A model generated the notes under the pieces. The model saw nothing but the letters and a program-made list of their open reading frames with translations, did not search any database and was not told the DNA's origin. Below, one piece after another: positions 15,747-24,019 of a DNA stretch of 39,444 bases. The first letter of the stretch is position 1. Each line of letters opens with the position of its first letter. Origin of the DNA: JBEKTY01 sp049515555 (GTDB lineage Bacteria; Planctomycetota; Planctomycetia; Pirellulales; Thermoguttaceae); the NCBI GenBank assembly GCA_049515555.1, contig JBEKTY010000065.1, positions 1 to 39,444 of the forward strand, written 5' to 3'. The position numbers were made by a program, and so were the translations under genes.

Positions 15747-16439
15747 TCAAGCGTTCTTTTTCCCGCCCCAGGCGCCAAGACTCAACAGGTGATCCTTGAA
15801 GCCCGTTGTCTCCATGACGGTGCGCACTTCGGCGACGGCCTTATCGGAGGGGTACATGCTGCCGAGGCCGAGCTCTTGCCGGATCCGATCGCGGTTGGCA
15901 ATGAAGTCTTTCCATTTCTGGCCCCAGGCTTCGGCGATGTCCGCGAAGAAGACGTGCGGCGTCCCGCCCATGCCCTTGTCATAGAACTGCTCGCCCCAGG
16001 CTGCGAACATCTGCACGTGTTTGCGCCCGTAGCCGCTCTCGACCTGCATGGAGCGGATCACCTGATTGATGACGGCGATGCTGTTCTTGCGTGGACAGCG
16101 GCTGTGGCACGTGTAGCAGTAGAAGCAAGACCAGACCGAATCGTCTTGCAGCAGCGAGGGATCCCCCTGAAGCGCCCGCCGGGCGATCTCCCTGGGGTTG
16201 TAGCTGGTGAACCGCGCGGCGGGACAGCCCGAGGTACAGATTCCGCACTGCATGCAGGAGAGGAACCCGTCCCGGTGGTCCTGCATGCGGGGGTCGTTGA
16301 GGATCCGCTCGACGAGATCCGCCCGCCCCGGCGGCTGCGGTGAGAAGGCGTTCTGTGCGATGACGGCGTAAGGATTGGCGCGCGGCGTCGGCTCCCCCGC
16401 GGTCGGAGTCGGTTCATTGCTTGTTTCTTGGTCCGCCAT
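15747..16439 (-). CDS. hdrC: Heterodisulfide reductase subunit C-like protein
   Basis: A 230-residue cytoplasmic iron-sulfur protein, last in the Hdr operon. It has two [4Fe-4S] motifs in the order typical of HdrC: CMQCGICTSGCP near residue 62 and CFYCYTCHSRCP near 106. These carry electrons between HdrA and HdrB. A Pro/Thr-rich N-terminal tail of about 30 residues and a C-terminal 120-residue helical region with aromatic patches (FAAWGEQFYDKG) follow the pattern of bacterial HdrC/QmoC soluble domains, but there is no membrane segment. The ATG at 16439 has a clear AGGAGAG site and lies 26 bp inside the end of the preceding gene, so translation is probably coupled. The operon also encodes an HdrC domain inside the HdrD-like protein, so this is a second copy of the function. 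Confidence 0.85.
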   Translation of the reverse strand: MADQETSNEPTPTAGEPTPRANPYAVIAQNAFSPQPPGRADLVERILNDPRMQDHRDGFLSCMQCGICTSGCPAARFTSYNPREIARRALQGDPSLLQDDSVWSCFYCYTCHSRCPRKNSIAVINQVIRSMQVESGYGRKHVQMFAAWGEQFYDKGMGGTPHVFFADIAEAWGQKWKDFIANRDRIRQELGLGSMYPSDKAVAEVRTVMETTGFKDHLLSLGAWGGKKNA

Positions 16440-17595
16440 GGATCTCTCCTGGTAGGTTCAGTTCATCCGTGGGCGCTGCTTGAAAGAACTCGGGCCAGAA
16501 ATGGACCTGGACCGGCATGCGCCGTTTGTGGGCCGCCGATCGGAGATTGTCACGGCAAAGCAGACACGTCGTAACAATCGGTGCGCGTTGCTCCTGGGTG
16601 AAATCGAGCAATCGCCGGGTGGCACTGGTCTCACCACGGTACATGCTGCCCAGGGCCCCGCAGCAACCGGCGTGCAGCGTAGGGTACGATACATGGATCT
16701 TGATCGCGGCGAGCTTTGCGGCCTCGGACAGGGCGTCCAGCGTGCGGTCACGGTCTCCCATGCAGCCTACGTAGGGCACGAAGTACGGCGCGATTGTTGC
16801 CAGCCGGCGGCGTTCGCGGCGGGCTTTGTCGACGAGCGCCTCCCACAGCGGCGTCGTCGCAATTCCGGCCGTACGCAGGCTGCTTTCACATCCCGGGCAT
16901 ACGGTTAAGGCGATCGGCGCGGCGGGCAGGGCCGGCCTTTGGCGGCCACGCGCCGGATGGCCGCAACAGGTTGCAGGATCGGCCTCCACGATCGGAAGCC
17001 CCAAGTCCCGGGCCACGCGGTGCGTCAGCCGGTAGCAGGCCGGGTCCTGGCGCAAGGCACATCCGGCAAAGAATGTTGTCCGGCCGGCCTCGGCGGTTGA
17101 ACCCGCCGGTTCCCCCGTCTTCCGGCGCGAGGCTTTATGCACGACGGCTTGGGCTGTCGTGCGTATCGCGCCTCGGATATCCCACGGCAGATAGCCGCGA
17201 GAAGCCATGGTCATGCCGAAGGCGATCTTGTCGACGTGCCGGCGACGGGCCAGGTGCTTGACGGCGACCCGCGTCGCCTCGCGCTCCGGGCAGCGTTGAG
17301 CGCCCTCGTCCAGCTCGAGACTCCGCAGCCTCGCCAACACGCCGGCGACGTCGATCTCCATCGGGCAGGCGCGTGAGCAGGCGTTGCACTCGTTGCAGCG
17401 CCAGATGTCCTCACAGGCGAGAATCCCGGCGATGTCCCCCGACAGGAGCAGCCGGATCACAAGCCGCGGGCCCCGGTTGAGATCCCACCCGCTCGGACAG
17501 GCCGACGTGCACTGGGCGCACTGGTAGCACTCCTGGCACTCCCGTGCCATTTGCAATACCTGCTGACGGGCCGAGCCGGATATGGTTGCGGTCAT
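16414..17595 (-). CDS. hdrD: HdrD-like fusion of HdrC and HdrB domains
   Basis: A 393-residue protein with an N-terminal HdrC domain and a C-terminal HdrB domain, the order found in HdrD. The N-terminal clusters are C23-C26-C29-C33 (CYQCAQCTSACP) and C67-C70-C73-C77 (CNECNACSRACP). The C-terminal half has two full CCG motifs, C179/C210-C211/C233-C236 and C278/C311-C312/C344-C347, which in HdrB hold noncubane [4Fe-4S] clusters where disulfides or similar thiol substrates are reduced. The ATG at 17595 is preceded by AAAGGGGA; a GTG at 17619 without a site is less likely. It begins 185 bp before the preceding gene stops. The real substrate is unknown. GlcF-like or other CCG proteins are alternatives, but the operon supports HdrD. 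Confidence 0.85.
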   Translation of the reverse strand: MTATISGSARQQVLQMARECQECYQCAQCTSACPSGWDLNRGPRLVIRLLLSGDIAGILACEDIWRCNECNACSRACPMEIDVAGVLARLRSLELDEGAQRCPEREATRVAVKHLARRRHVDKIAFGMTMASRGYLPWDIRGAIRTTAQAVVHKASRRKTGEPAGSTAEAGRTTFFAGCALRQDPACYRLTHRVARDLGLPIVEADPATCCGHPARGRQRPALPAAPIALTVCPGCESSLRTAGIATTPLWEALVDKARRERRRLATIAPYFVPYVGCMGDRDRTLDALSEAAKLAAIKIHVSYPTLHAGCCGALGSMYRGETSATRRLLDFTQEQRAPIVTTCLLCRDNLRSAAHKRRMPVQVHFWPEFFQAAPTDELNLPGEIHGGPRNKQ

Positions 17596-19915
17596 CGCAG
17601 TCCCCTTTGGTTTTGCCACAGAACAGCCGGATCTGGCGGGCGACCGAGTGGCGGTCCACGGCGCACAGATGCCAGAGCTCGATGGGTATGCTCATGCCGG
17701 CGCTGGCCAGGAACTCATCCGCTTGCCGGGCTTGCTGGGCGGCATTGACGTCGCCCTTGCGGAACTGGCATCGCCCTTCGGCGCACCCCGCCAGGAAGAC
17801 GCCGCGGGCGCCGCGGCGGGCCGCTTCGATGATGTGCAGCGCACTGACACGTCCCAGACACGGCAGTTCCACCAGCCGCACATCGACGGGGTAGCTGTCG
17901 TGCCGCATGCCACTCAGGCTGATCGCCACGCCGGCGCACTCCTTGCAGTAGAACCCCAGGACAGGCCGCTCCACACCCTCCATCAGCCGACGCATCCGCC
18001 CGTAAATCGCCTCGTCGCTCAGGCTGTGCCGTACGGCCATTTCCGGGCATACCGCGGCGCAAATGCCGCAGGCGCGGCATGCTTCCTGATCGATTTCCGC
18101 AAGCGGCGCGTCATCCCGCACGCCTTCCGGCCGCAGCGCGTCGGCGCCACGCCCGATCAGCGCAATCGCTCCGTAGGGGCATGCCGGCCGGCACTGGCCG
18201 CAACCGATGCAATGATCGGCGAGTATTTCCGATGGTCGAGCGGTCAACCGTCCCAAGGAAGTGAGGAAGTTGTGGACCTGGCTGGCTACGGCCGAAGCCT
18301 CGGTGTTGCACTCCACCAGGGCCTTGGGCCCCGATGCGGAGCCGCAGACGAAAATGCCTTCGGCCGAGGTCTCGGTGGCGCGGTTCTTGCGATCGAGAAT
18401 CTCGATGAACCCGTCGCCGTCCAGATTCACGCCCAGCACTTGGGCCAGTCGCTGCCCGTCTTGCGTCGGAACGAACCCGCTGGAGAGCACGACGAGGTCC
18501 GGCCGCAGGACTCGCTTTTCCCCCGAGGTCATGTCCTCGACTTCGACGACCGGCTTGCCCTGCTCGTCATGCTGGACCTCCGCCGGCAGTCCCCGCAGAA
18601 ACTCGACGCCCGCCTGGCGCGCGGCCAGGTACCAATTCTCGTAACCGGGCGTCCTGAGATCCAGGTAGCAGATGCGTACCTTCATCTCCGGAAAGAGAAC
18701 GCGCAGCCGGATGGCGTGTTTCAGGGCGATCATGCAACAGAGGCGCGAGCAGTATCGGAGAAACCGCTTGTCCCGGGAGCCCGCGCATTGGATCATGACC
18801 ACTTCCCGCGCGGGCGCCCGCCCGAAGGCCGCTTGTGCCTCCCAGTCGATCATCCTCTCCGAGAATTCGGTCTGCGTGATTACGCCGGGGCGGCCGTATC
18901 CCAGATAGGAGATGAATCGTGCGGGCGCCGGGCGGCAGCCGACGGCGATCAGGACCGCCCCCGCGTGGACGGTGCTCCGTCGGGGCGATTGCCCGAAGTC
19001 GATGGCTTTGACCGGGCAACTGGCGGCGCAGGCGCCGCAGAAGGTGCACGTTTCCAGGTCGATCGTGCGCGGCACCCGCCCGTCGTAGAATTCCGCGTAG
19101 ATCGCCTTGCCCGTGCCGGCGCCGTTCGACTGGCGGCAGACCGTCTCGCACGTGCCGCAGTTGATGCAAGCCCTGGTCACGATGTTGGGCAGTTGACGCA
19201 GGTTGACCTTGAAATCGCCGGCGCGTCCGGAGACGGACTCTACCGCCGCGCAGCGCCAGATGTGGAGGTTGGGGTGGTCGATGGCGAGGTTGCGGTGGAA
19301 ACACTTGCGCGTGCCGATCTGTGCGTCGGTCGTGGGCAGGCACTGGCCGCAGTCATTGGTGGGAAACACCACGCCGATGCGTGCCGCGCGCCCGCCCAGG
19401 AACGGACGCTGTTCCAGCAACTCGACCATGTGCCCCATGCGGGCGATCTCCACGGCCGCCTGGGTCCCCGCCACGCCGCCGCCGATTACCAGCACCGTAT
19501 TCACCAGTCGCTCGCGCGACGTCTTGTCGGCCGTCGGTCCCGGATGCGCCAGGGCGCATTCGATCAGCCGCTTCGCCTTGTCCGTAACCAGTCCGGCATC
19601 CTCCCGGTGGACCCAGGAGCAGCCTTCCCGGATATCGGCGATCTCCAGCCTCAGCCCGCGCGTCAGCAGGCCGTGAAACTGCCGGTGGGCGAAGTCCTGG
19701 GAACAGCCGGCCAGCACGAATCGGGTCGCCGGGGAATTCTCGGAGATCTCGATCAGGCGGGCTTGCGATTCCCGGCTGCACCAGTGACGCCCGCGCAGGG
19801 TTCGCGCCGGCGGCGCAAGACTCGCCTCGATCGCGCCGAAGTCGATATTGCCCATCATTCCGGCGCACTCGCACAGCAGCACGACCGGCCTGCCGTCGGA
19901 GGGCAAGGTGCTCAT
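17411..19915 (-). CDS. hdrA: HdrA-MvhD fusion flavoprotein
   Basis: An 834-residue flavin- and iron-sulfur protein. HdrA occupies about residues 10-650: an N-terminal domain (VVLLCECAG), the FAD-binding VIGGGVAGTQAA near 143, EQRPFLGGRAA near 168, and ferredoxin-type clusters CINCGTCETVC near 250, CTFCGACAASC near 290, CIGCGQCRPACP near 590 and CRACGICAAVCP near 630. The last part is an MvhD module (VLGFYCKECAGVAI, LPCLGRVSALHIIEAARRGA, AGCAEGRCQFRKGD), which links HdrA to an electron donor through a [2Fe-2S] cluster. HdrA is the flavin-bifurcating subunit in Hdr complexes. The ATG at 19915 overlaps the ferredoxin stop as ATGA. The MvhD domain should end near residue 775, but no stop occurs there; the frame runs about 60 more codons inside the next gene. 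Confidence 0.88.
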   Translation of the reverse strand: MSTLPSDGRPVVLLCECAGMMGNIDFGAIEASLAPPARTLRGRHWCSRESQARLIEISENSPATRFVLAGCSQDFAHRQFHGLLTRGLRLEIADIREGCSWVHREDAGLVTDKAKRLIECALAHPGPTADKTSRERLVNTVLVIGGGVAGTQAAVEIARMGHMVELLEQRPFLGGRAARIGVVFPTNDCGQCLPTTDAQIGTRKCFHRNLAIDHPNLHIWRCAAVESVSGRAGDFKVNLRQLPNIVTRACINCGTCETVCRQSNGAGTGKAIYAEFYDGRVPRTIDLETCTFCGACAASCPVKAIDFGQSPRRSTVHAGAVLIAVGCRPAPARFISYLGYGRPGVITQTEFSERMIDWEAQAAFGRAPAREVVMIQCAGSRDKRFLRYCSRLCCMIALKHAIRLRVLFPEMKVRICYLDLRTPGYENWYLAARQAGVEFLRGLPAEVQHDEQGKPVVEVEDMTSGEKRVLRPDLVVLSSGFVPTQDGQRLAQVLGVNLDGDGFIEILDRKNRATETSAEGIFVCGSASGPKALVECNTEASAVASQVHNFLTSLGRLTARPSEILADHCIGCGQCRPACPYGAIALIGRGADALRPEGVRDDAPLAEIDQEACRACGICAAVCPEMAVRHSLSDEAIYGRMRRLMEGVERPVLGFYCKECAGVAISLSGMRHDSYPVDVRLVELPCLGRVSALHIIEAARRGARGVFLAGCAEGRCQFRKGDVNAAQQARQADEFLASAGMSIPIELWHLCAVDRHSVARQIRLFCGKTKGDCDDRNHIRLGPSAGIANGTGVPGVLPVRPVHVGLSERVGSQPGPAACDPAAPVGGHRRDSRL

Positions 19916-20316
19916 CGCACGACCTCCGGCGGGCCCGCCTCGATGGCTTGGGAGGGGCAAGCGCGGGCACAGGCGCCGCACCCCAGGCATTTGTCCGCCG
20001 AATAGACGATGGTGCTGAAGACCTTGACCCGATCCGGGACCAGGACCGGCCCGGTGGGAGCGTGTCGCGCAAGCTTGCTCAACGCCGCGCCCAGCGCGCC
20101 GCGGCGCGTGCTGGCCGGCGCCGACAACAGCAGCCCGACGTCGATCGTGTCGCCCCGCGTGCATGCACCTGCGGGACACGCCTCGATACAGCGCCCGCAC
20201 CCCACGCAGTCGGCTTCCTTTCGGACGATTTGGCAACCTGCACCATCATCGCCGGAGCAAAACTTGGCGTTCGGCAGCCGTTCCAACACCTCGCGTCCTC
20301 GTCTTGACAGCGGCAT
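19912..20316 (-). CDS. Ferredoxin with two [4Fe-4S] clusters, Hdr-associated
   Basis: A 134-residue cytoplasmic ferredoxin-like protein. It has CVGCGRCIEACP near residue 37 and CLGCGACARACP near 110, each a classic four-cysteine cluster motif, separated by about 60 residues that are not part of the usual short 2x[4Fe-4S] ferredoxin. Two further N-terminal cysteines (FCSGDDGAGC) could bind another centre. It starts 2 bp after the mvhD stop and its stop overlaps the start of the hdrA-mvhD fusion, so it is part of the operon. It probably wires the two HdrA units together or is the low-potential electron carrier. It is longer than a plain ferredoxin and could be called an HdrA C-terminal-like subunit. 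Confidence 0.8.
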   Translation of the reverse strand: MPLSRRGREVLERLPNAKFCSGDDGAGCQIVRKEADCVGCGRCIEACPAGACTRGDTIDVGLLLSAPASTRRGALGAALSKLARHAPTGPVLVPDRVKVFSTIVYSADKCLGCGACARACPSQAIEAGPPEVVR

Positions 20317-20318
20317 GC

Positions 20319-20756
20319 TCAGTTCCTCGGCACTGGGGGAAGGGCGCCGATCACACGATCCATCTCTCGCATGGCGGCCGCCATCCGGTGCAGCTCGCCG
20401 GCGCTGGTCGTGAACATCTGGATCCGCTGAGGCTCCACCCCCACCGCCTCCAGCAGGCGCTGAGCCAACGTGACCCGATCAATCGCGTTGAGGTTTCCTT
20501 CGCGGTAGTGGCACTGCCCCTTCAGGCATCCCGCCACGATGACTCCGTCGGCCCCTTGGGCCAGGGCTTCGACCATGTGCAGAGGCGATACCCGGCCCGT
20601 GCACGGAACCAGGACCAGGCGCACGGAAGGGGGCAACGGCATGCGCATATTGGCCGCCGAATCCGCGGCGGCATAGGCGCACTCCCGGCAGCACAGCGCT
20701 ACGATCGAGCGCTGGGCGGTGCACGGAGGCGGTGAACTCTGGACCTCGGGATTCAT
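20319..20756 (-). CDS. mvhD: MvhD-like subunit (stand-alone)
   Basis: A 145-residue protein of the MvhD/FrhD-type family. Visible signatures are IVALCCRECAYAAAD near residue 20, VLVPCTGRVSPLHMVEALAQGADG near 47 and VAGCLKGQCHYREGN near 74. The cysteines in these segments bind a [2Fe-2S] cluster in the known [NiFe]-hydrogenase or formate dehydrogenase partners of Hdr. MvhD normally carries electrons from the dehydrogenase to HdrA. The ATG at 20756 overlaps the hdrA stop (ATGA), which fixes the start. A second MvhD domain is fused to the other HdrA of this operon, so two donor ports may exist. No hydrogenase or dehydrogenase gene is in the window. Confidence 0.83.
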   Translation of the reverse strand: MNPEVQSSPPPCTAQRSIVALCCRECAYAAADSAANMRMPLPPSVRLVLVPCTGRVSPLHMVEALAQGADGVIVAGCLKGQCHYREGNLNAIDRVTLAQRLLEAVGVEPQRIQMFTTSAGELHRMAAAMREMDRVIGALPPVPRN

Positions 20757-22681
20757 GCGCACACCTCCGCCATGATCTCCTCGTCCGAGAACCCGCCGAG
20801 CTGAATCGCCCCGGTCGGGCAATCGGCGGCACAGATTCCACACCCGCGGCAGGCATTCGGGTTGACGACCGCGCGCTCGGGGGCATGCGACGAACGCGTG
20901 ACGGCCTCGTGCGGACAGACGGACTGGCACACCCCGCACCCGATGCACAGATTCTCATTGCACGAGGCCACCTGCGCCGGTGTCAGCACGTAGCCGGTCG
21001 AGAGCATGGCCAGCACTCTGGAAGCGGCCGCTTTGGCCTGCGCGATCGAGTCCGGTATGCTCTTCGGACCTTGGGCCGTGCCGCACACGAACAACCCGGG
21101 ACGATGGGTATCCACCGGGCGGAGCTTCGGGTGATACTCCTTGATGAAGCCCGCGCCGGTCGTCTGCAACCCGGCGATCCGCGCGATCTCGGCCGTGCCG
21201 TCCGAGGCTTCCAGCCCGGCGGAAAGAACCACCAGGTCAAACAACTCCTCATTCTTGCGTCCCGTGACGGTGTCCTCGAAGCGCACCCGCAACCGCCGGT
21301 CCGGCTCCTCGGCGATCTCGCTGACGCGGCCGCGCACGTAGTTCACGCCGCGCGTCTGTACCAGCCGGTAATATTCCTCGTGCGATTTCCCCGGCGTCCG
21401 CATGTCGGTATAGCCGATCGTGATCTCCGTGCCCGGATGATGTTGCCGGATCAGCGAGGCGTGCAGCGTGGAGAAAAGGCAGCAGATCGCGGAGCAGTGC
21501 TCGTTGCCCGAGGCGGTGCAGTCGCGCGATCCGGTGCATTGAAGCATGAAAACGCTGCGTGGCACGGCTCCGTCGGAGGGGCGGCGCAGCTCGCCGCCGG
21601 TCGGGCCGGATGCGGCCAGCAGGCGCGCCACTTGGCTCTGCGTCAGCACGTTCTCGAACCGGCCGTAGCCCAACGGGATTTTGCGTCGCGCGTCGAATTC
21701 CTTGTGACCCGTGGCGACTACCACGGCGCCCACCGAGATATCCTCGATCGTTTCCTGCATCTCCAGGTCGACGGCATGGGCCGGGCACGCCCGCTGGCAG
21801 GCCTGGCATCGCCGGCACGCGAGCGGATCGATGGCAAAGATCGGCGGCACGGCGTTGGCGAAAGGACGACCGATCGCCGCGCGCGTCGCCACTCCGAAAT
21901 CGAAATCGCTGGGCACGGTTACCGGGCAGGCCGCCGCGCACTGGCCGCACGCCACGCAGGCTTCGGTCACGTAGCGCGGCCGGTGCCGCAGCGTCACCCG
22001 GAATTCACCCGGCGGACCGGATATGCCCGCGACGTCCGTCAGCGTGTGCACGTGAATCCGCGGATCCAGAGCGATTGCCGTCAGGCGCGGCGCCAGCGAG
22101 CACATCGCGCAATCCTCGGTGGGAAATGTCTTCGAGAGGCGCGCCATGTACCCGCCTAGGGCCGCCTCGCGTTCCACCAGGTGGACCTCGATCCCCGCCG
22201 CCGCCAGCTCTTCGGACGCCGACATGCCGGCGATTCCTCCCCCGACCACCAGCGCCGAGCGGGACACGAACGTGCGGGTGCGGGGCAGGTCGCATTGCCG
22301 CGCAGCCCGGGCCACGGCCGCCGCCAGAATTCTCCGGGCTTTATCCTGCGCCGCTTGCGGCGCATGGCGATGGATGAACGAGCAGCCTTCACGAAGGTTG
22401 GCAAAGGCGACCGCGTTCTCGCCCAGCTTCAAGTCGCGTGCGATCCGCTCGAAGGTGGGCCCTTGGAACCGGGGAGAACAAGCCCCGATCACCAGGTGAT
22501 CGAGCCCCCGCGACTCGAGGGCCCGCTCGATGACCCCGCGGCCCTCGGTGCCGCACAGGAACTGCAACACCGCAACCTCGGCTACGCCGCTGAGACCCCG
22601 AGCCCCCGCCGCCAGGGCCTGGACGTCCAGAACGTCCGAGATATTGCCGCCGCATTGGCACAGAAAAACCCCGGCTCTCAT
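20753..22681 (-). CDS. hdrA: Heterodisulfide reductase subunit A-like flavoprotein
   Basis: A 642-residue HdrA. The N-terminal domain begins GVFLCQCGGNI. It contains the LREGCSFIHR segment near residue 97, FAD-binding VVGGGIAGMSAS near 146 and LVEREAALGGYMARLS near 168. Cluster motifs are CVACGQCAAACP near 242, CRRCQACQRACP near 289, CIGCGVCQSVCP near 579 and CRGCGICAADCP near 611. The thioredoxin-reductase-like core has FMLQCTGSRDC followed by EHCSAICC. The size equals classic HdrA without a fused MvhD. It is the flavin site where electron pairs would be split between a high- and a low-potential acceptor. Its ATG at 22681 overlaps the hdrB stop (ATGA) and its stop overlaps mvhD in the same way, so the three are translationally coupled. 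Confidence 0.9.
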   Translation of the reverse strand: MRAGVFLCQCGGNISDVLDVQALAAGARGLSGVAEVAVLQFLCGTEGRGVIERALESRGLDHLVIGACSPRFQGPTFERIARDLKLGENAVAFANLREGCSFIHRHAPQAAQDKARRILAAAVARAARQCDLPRTRTFVSRSALVVGGGIAGMSASEELAAAGIEVHLVEREAALGGYMARLSKTFPTEDCAMCSLAPRLTAIALDPRIHVHTLTDVAGISGPPGEFRVTLRHRPRYVTEACVACGQCAAACPVTVPSDFDFGVATRAAIGRPFANAVPPIFAIDPLACRRCQACQRACPAHAVDLEMQETIEDISVGAVVVATGHKEFDARRKIPLGYGRFENVLTQSQVARLLAASGPTGGELRRPSDGAVPRSVFMLQCTGSRDCTASGNEHCSAICCLFSTLHASLIRQHHPGTEITIGYTDMRTPGKSHEEYYRLVQTRGVNYVRGRVSEIAEEPDRRLRVRFEDTVTGRKNEELFDLVVLSAGLEASDGTAEIARIAGLQTTGAGFIKEYHPKLRPVDTHRPGLFVCGTAQGPKSIPDSIAQAKAAASRVLAMLSTGYVLTPAQVASCNENLCIGCGVCQSVCPHEAVTRSSHAPERAVVNPNACRGCGICAADCPTGAIQLGGFSDEEIMAEVCA

Positions 22682-23613
22682 CGCACGCCTATCTTTTCCA
22701 AAAAGGGTGTAACGTCCTGGGAGTGGGACTGGAGGCCGCAGTCCTTCTCCGGATCGGCGCCCAGCGCCAGGGCCAGGAGCTGCTGAATGTGCAGGTGGAT
22801 GAACGGGAAGCTTTCACCGGACGCCCTCGAGATGATCTCGTGATGCCGGTCGAACTGGATCGCGCAGTTGGGACACATGTGCACGCAAACATCCACCTTC
22901 TCCTGGGCCAGCCGGCGGAGCTTCTCGCGGGTGACGGCGACAGCCATGGAAGGGTTGACGAATCGCTGCCGGAAACCGGCCCCGCAATGCAGACTCTTCT
23001 CGTTGTAGAGTCCGGTCGGGATGGCCCCCGTCGATTCCAGCAGTTCCTCGGGGATCATGAAATTCTCCGAGTTGCCGACGACTTCCTCCGGGAACACTTT
23101 GCAGTAATGGCAGGCCGGATGGGTGGCGACCTTGATCCCGGTGAGCAGTCGCTGAATCAACTTGGGGATCGAGTGATGGACGCTCCAGAGGATCTCCATC
23201 GTGTGGCTATGTCGAACGGTGCGCGCCACCGTGTCGTCGTACTTGCGGCCGATTTTCGCCAGGGCCGCATTCGCCTCGTCGCGGAATCGCGGAATATCCA
23301 GGATGTTGCGCGCCTTCTTGTTGATGGCGTAACAGGTCGAGCAGAGATAGCTCATTACCGGGTGTCCGTCGTCCACGGCAACGCACGCATTGCGCGCCGC
23401 CAGTGCCACGGTCGTGGCCACCGGCACGAGTTCCGAATAGTAGCCCAGCCCCGTGCAGCAGGTTTGCTCGGGATGAACCGTGTACTCGATATCGAACTTC
23501 TCGAACAGCCACTTGGTGGCCGCCTCCGCTCCCGGGTACTCGCTGGAGACCAGACAACTTCGAAACAGCAACACACCCTTCTTGACGGGCGGTATGTCGG
23601 GTGTGGTTGTCAT
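22678..23613 (-). CDS. hdrB: Heterodisulfide reductase subunit B-like protein
   Basis: A 311-residue protein with two CCG-type domains, first gene of the Hdr operon. The first domain is complete: C20, C52-C53 (EQTCCTGLG) and C91-xx-C94 (CSTC). The second has C168/C171 and C247-xx-C250 (CPNC), but the central pair is His209-Cys210 (SLHCGAG) instead of Cys-Cys. HdrB normally holds two noncubane [4Fe-4S] clusters at which a disulfide is reduced; the second site may be altered here. The ATG at 23613 follows a strong AGGAGGGG. The natural substrate of methanogens (CoM-S-S-CoB) is not expected in a planctomycete, so the thiol or disulfide partner is unknown. Confidence 0.85.
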   Translation of the reverse strand: MTTTPDIPPVKKGVLLFRSCLVSSEYPGAEAATKWLFEKFDIEYTVHPEQTCCTGLGYYSELVPVATTVALAARNACVAVDDGHPVMSYLCSTCYAINKKARNILDIPRFRDEANAALAKIGRKYDDTVARTVRHSHTMEILWSVHHSIPKLIQRLLTGIKVATHPACHYCKVFPEEVVGNSENFMIPEELLESTGAIPTGLYNEKSLHCGAGFRQRFVNPSMAVAVTREKLRRLAQEKVDVCVHMCPNCAIQFDRHHEIISRASGESFPFIHLHIQQLLALALGADPEKDCGLQSHSQDVTPFLEKIGVR

Positions 23614-24019
23614 CCTCGGTCCCCTCCTGAAATGCTCGCCCGGAAATCCAACACCATTGCACAGGATCCTCGGCGGGAAGAAGCTTCAACTGCTTAAAGC
23701 ACGCGCCGTGCCAGTTTCTCGAACGTGCGTTTTTCCAGGGCGAACCGCCGATCGCAGGTGTCGCGAAGTCTTCAAACGGCGGAGTGACCGTGATATATGA
23801 CGGCAATAACTGTGATTTATCACAGAACACCAGGACCGATCACGGCGGACGCGAAGCGTCTATAGCCTCAAGCACTGCCCGTTCCCGGTATAGCGGATGG
23901 GGCAAGAACGGGACAAGGGGCGCGATGCTTGGCGGCACGCCCCTTGTCCTCAGCGCCCCACCCCTTGGGGCTCTGAACGGACCGGGCGAGAGAAACCCCC
24001 GATCCGCAGTCCTTCACTC
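23614..24019. other. Leader region of the Hdr operon
   Basis: About 400 bp between the Hdr operon and the DUF3034 gene, both on the minus strand. It carries the strong ribosome site of hdrB and the palindrome and GTGATATATG motif at 23790-23825, listed separately. Frames running through it are extensions of hdrB shadows. The part from 23830 to 24019 shows nothing I can assign. Confidence 0.5.
23790..23825. promoter_or_regulatory. Possible operator region of the Hdr operon
   Basis: Two signals lie 177-212 bp before the hdrB start. One is GTGATATATG at 23790-23799, which recurs before the cysK operon. The other is a 7-bp inverted repeat ctgtgat-tt-atcacag at 23810-23825, whose TGTGA-N4-TCACA half-sites have the layout of a CRP/FNR-superfamily site. 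A redox or oxygen regulator would suit an iron-sulfur enzyme operon, but no regulator gene is nearby. Confidence 0.4.

Noticed and set aside
17582..20005. 807-residue plus-strand frame opposite the Hdr fusion gene
   Set aside because: It is the antisense shadow of hdrA-mvhD; long stop-free antisense frames are expected in high-GC coding DNA.
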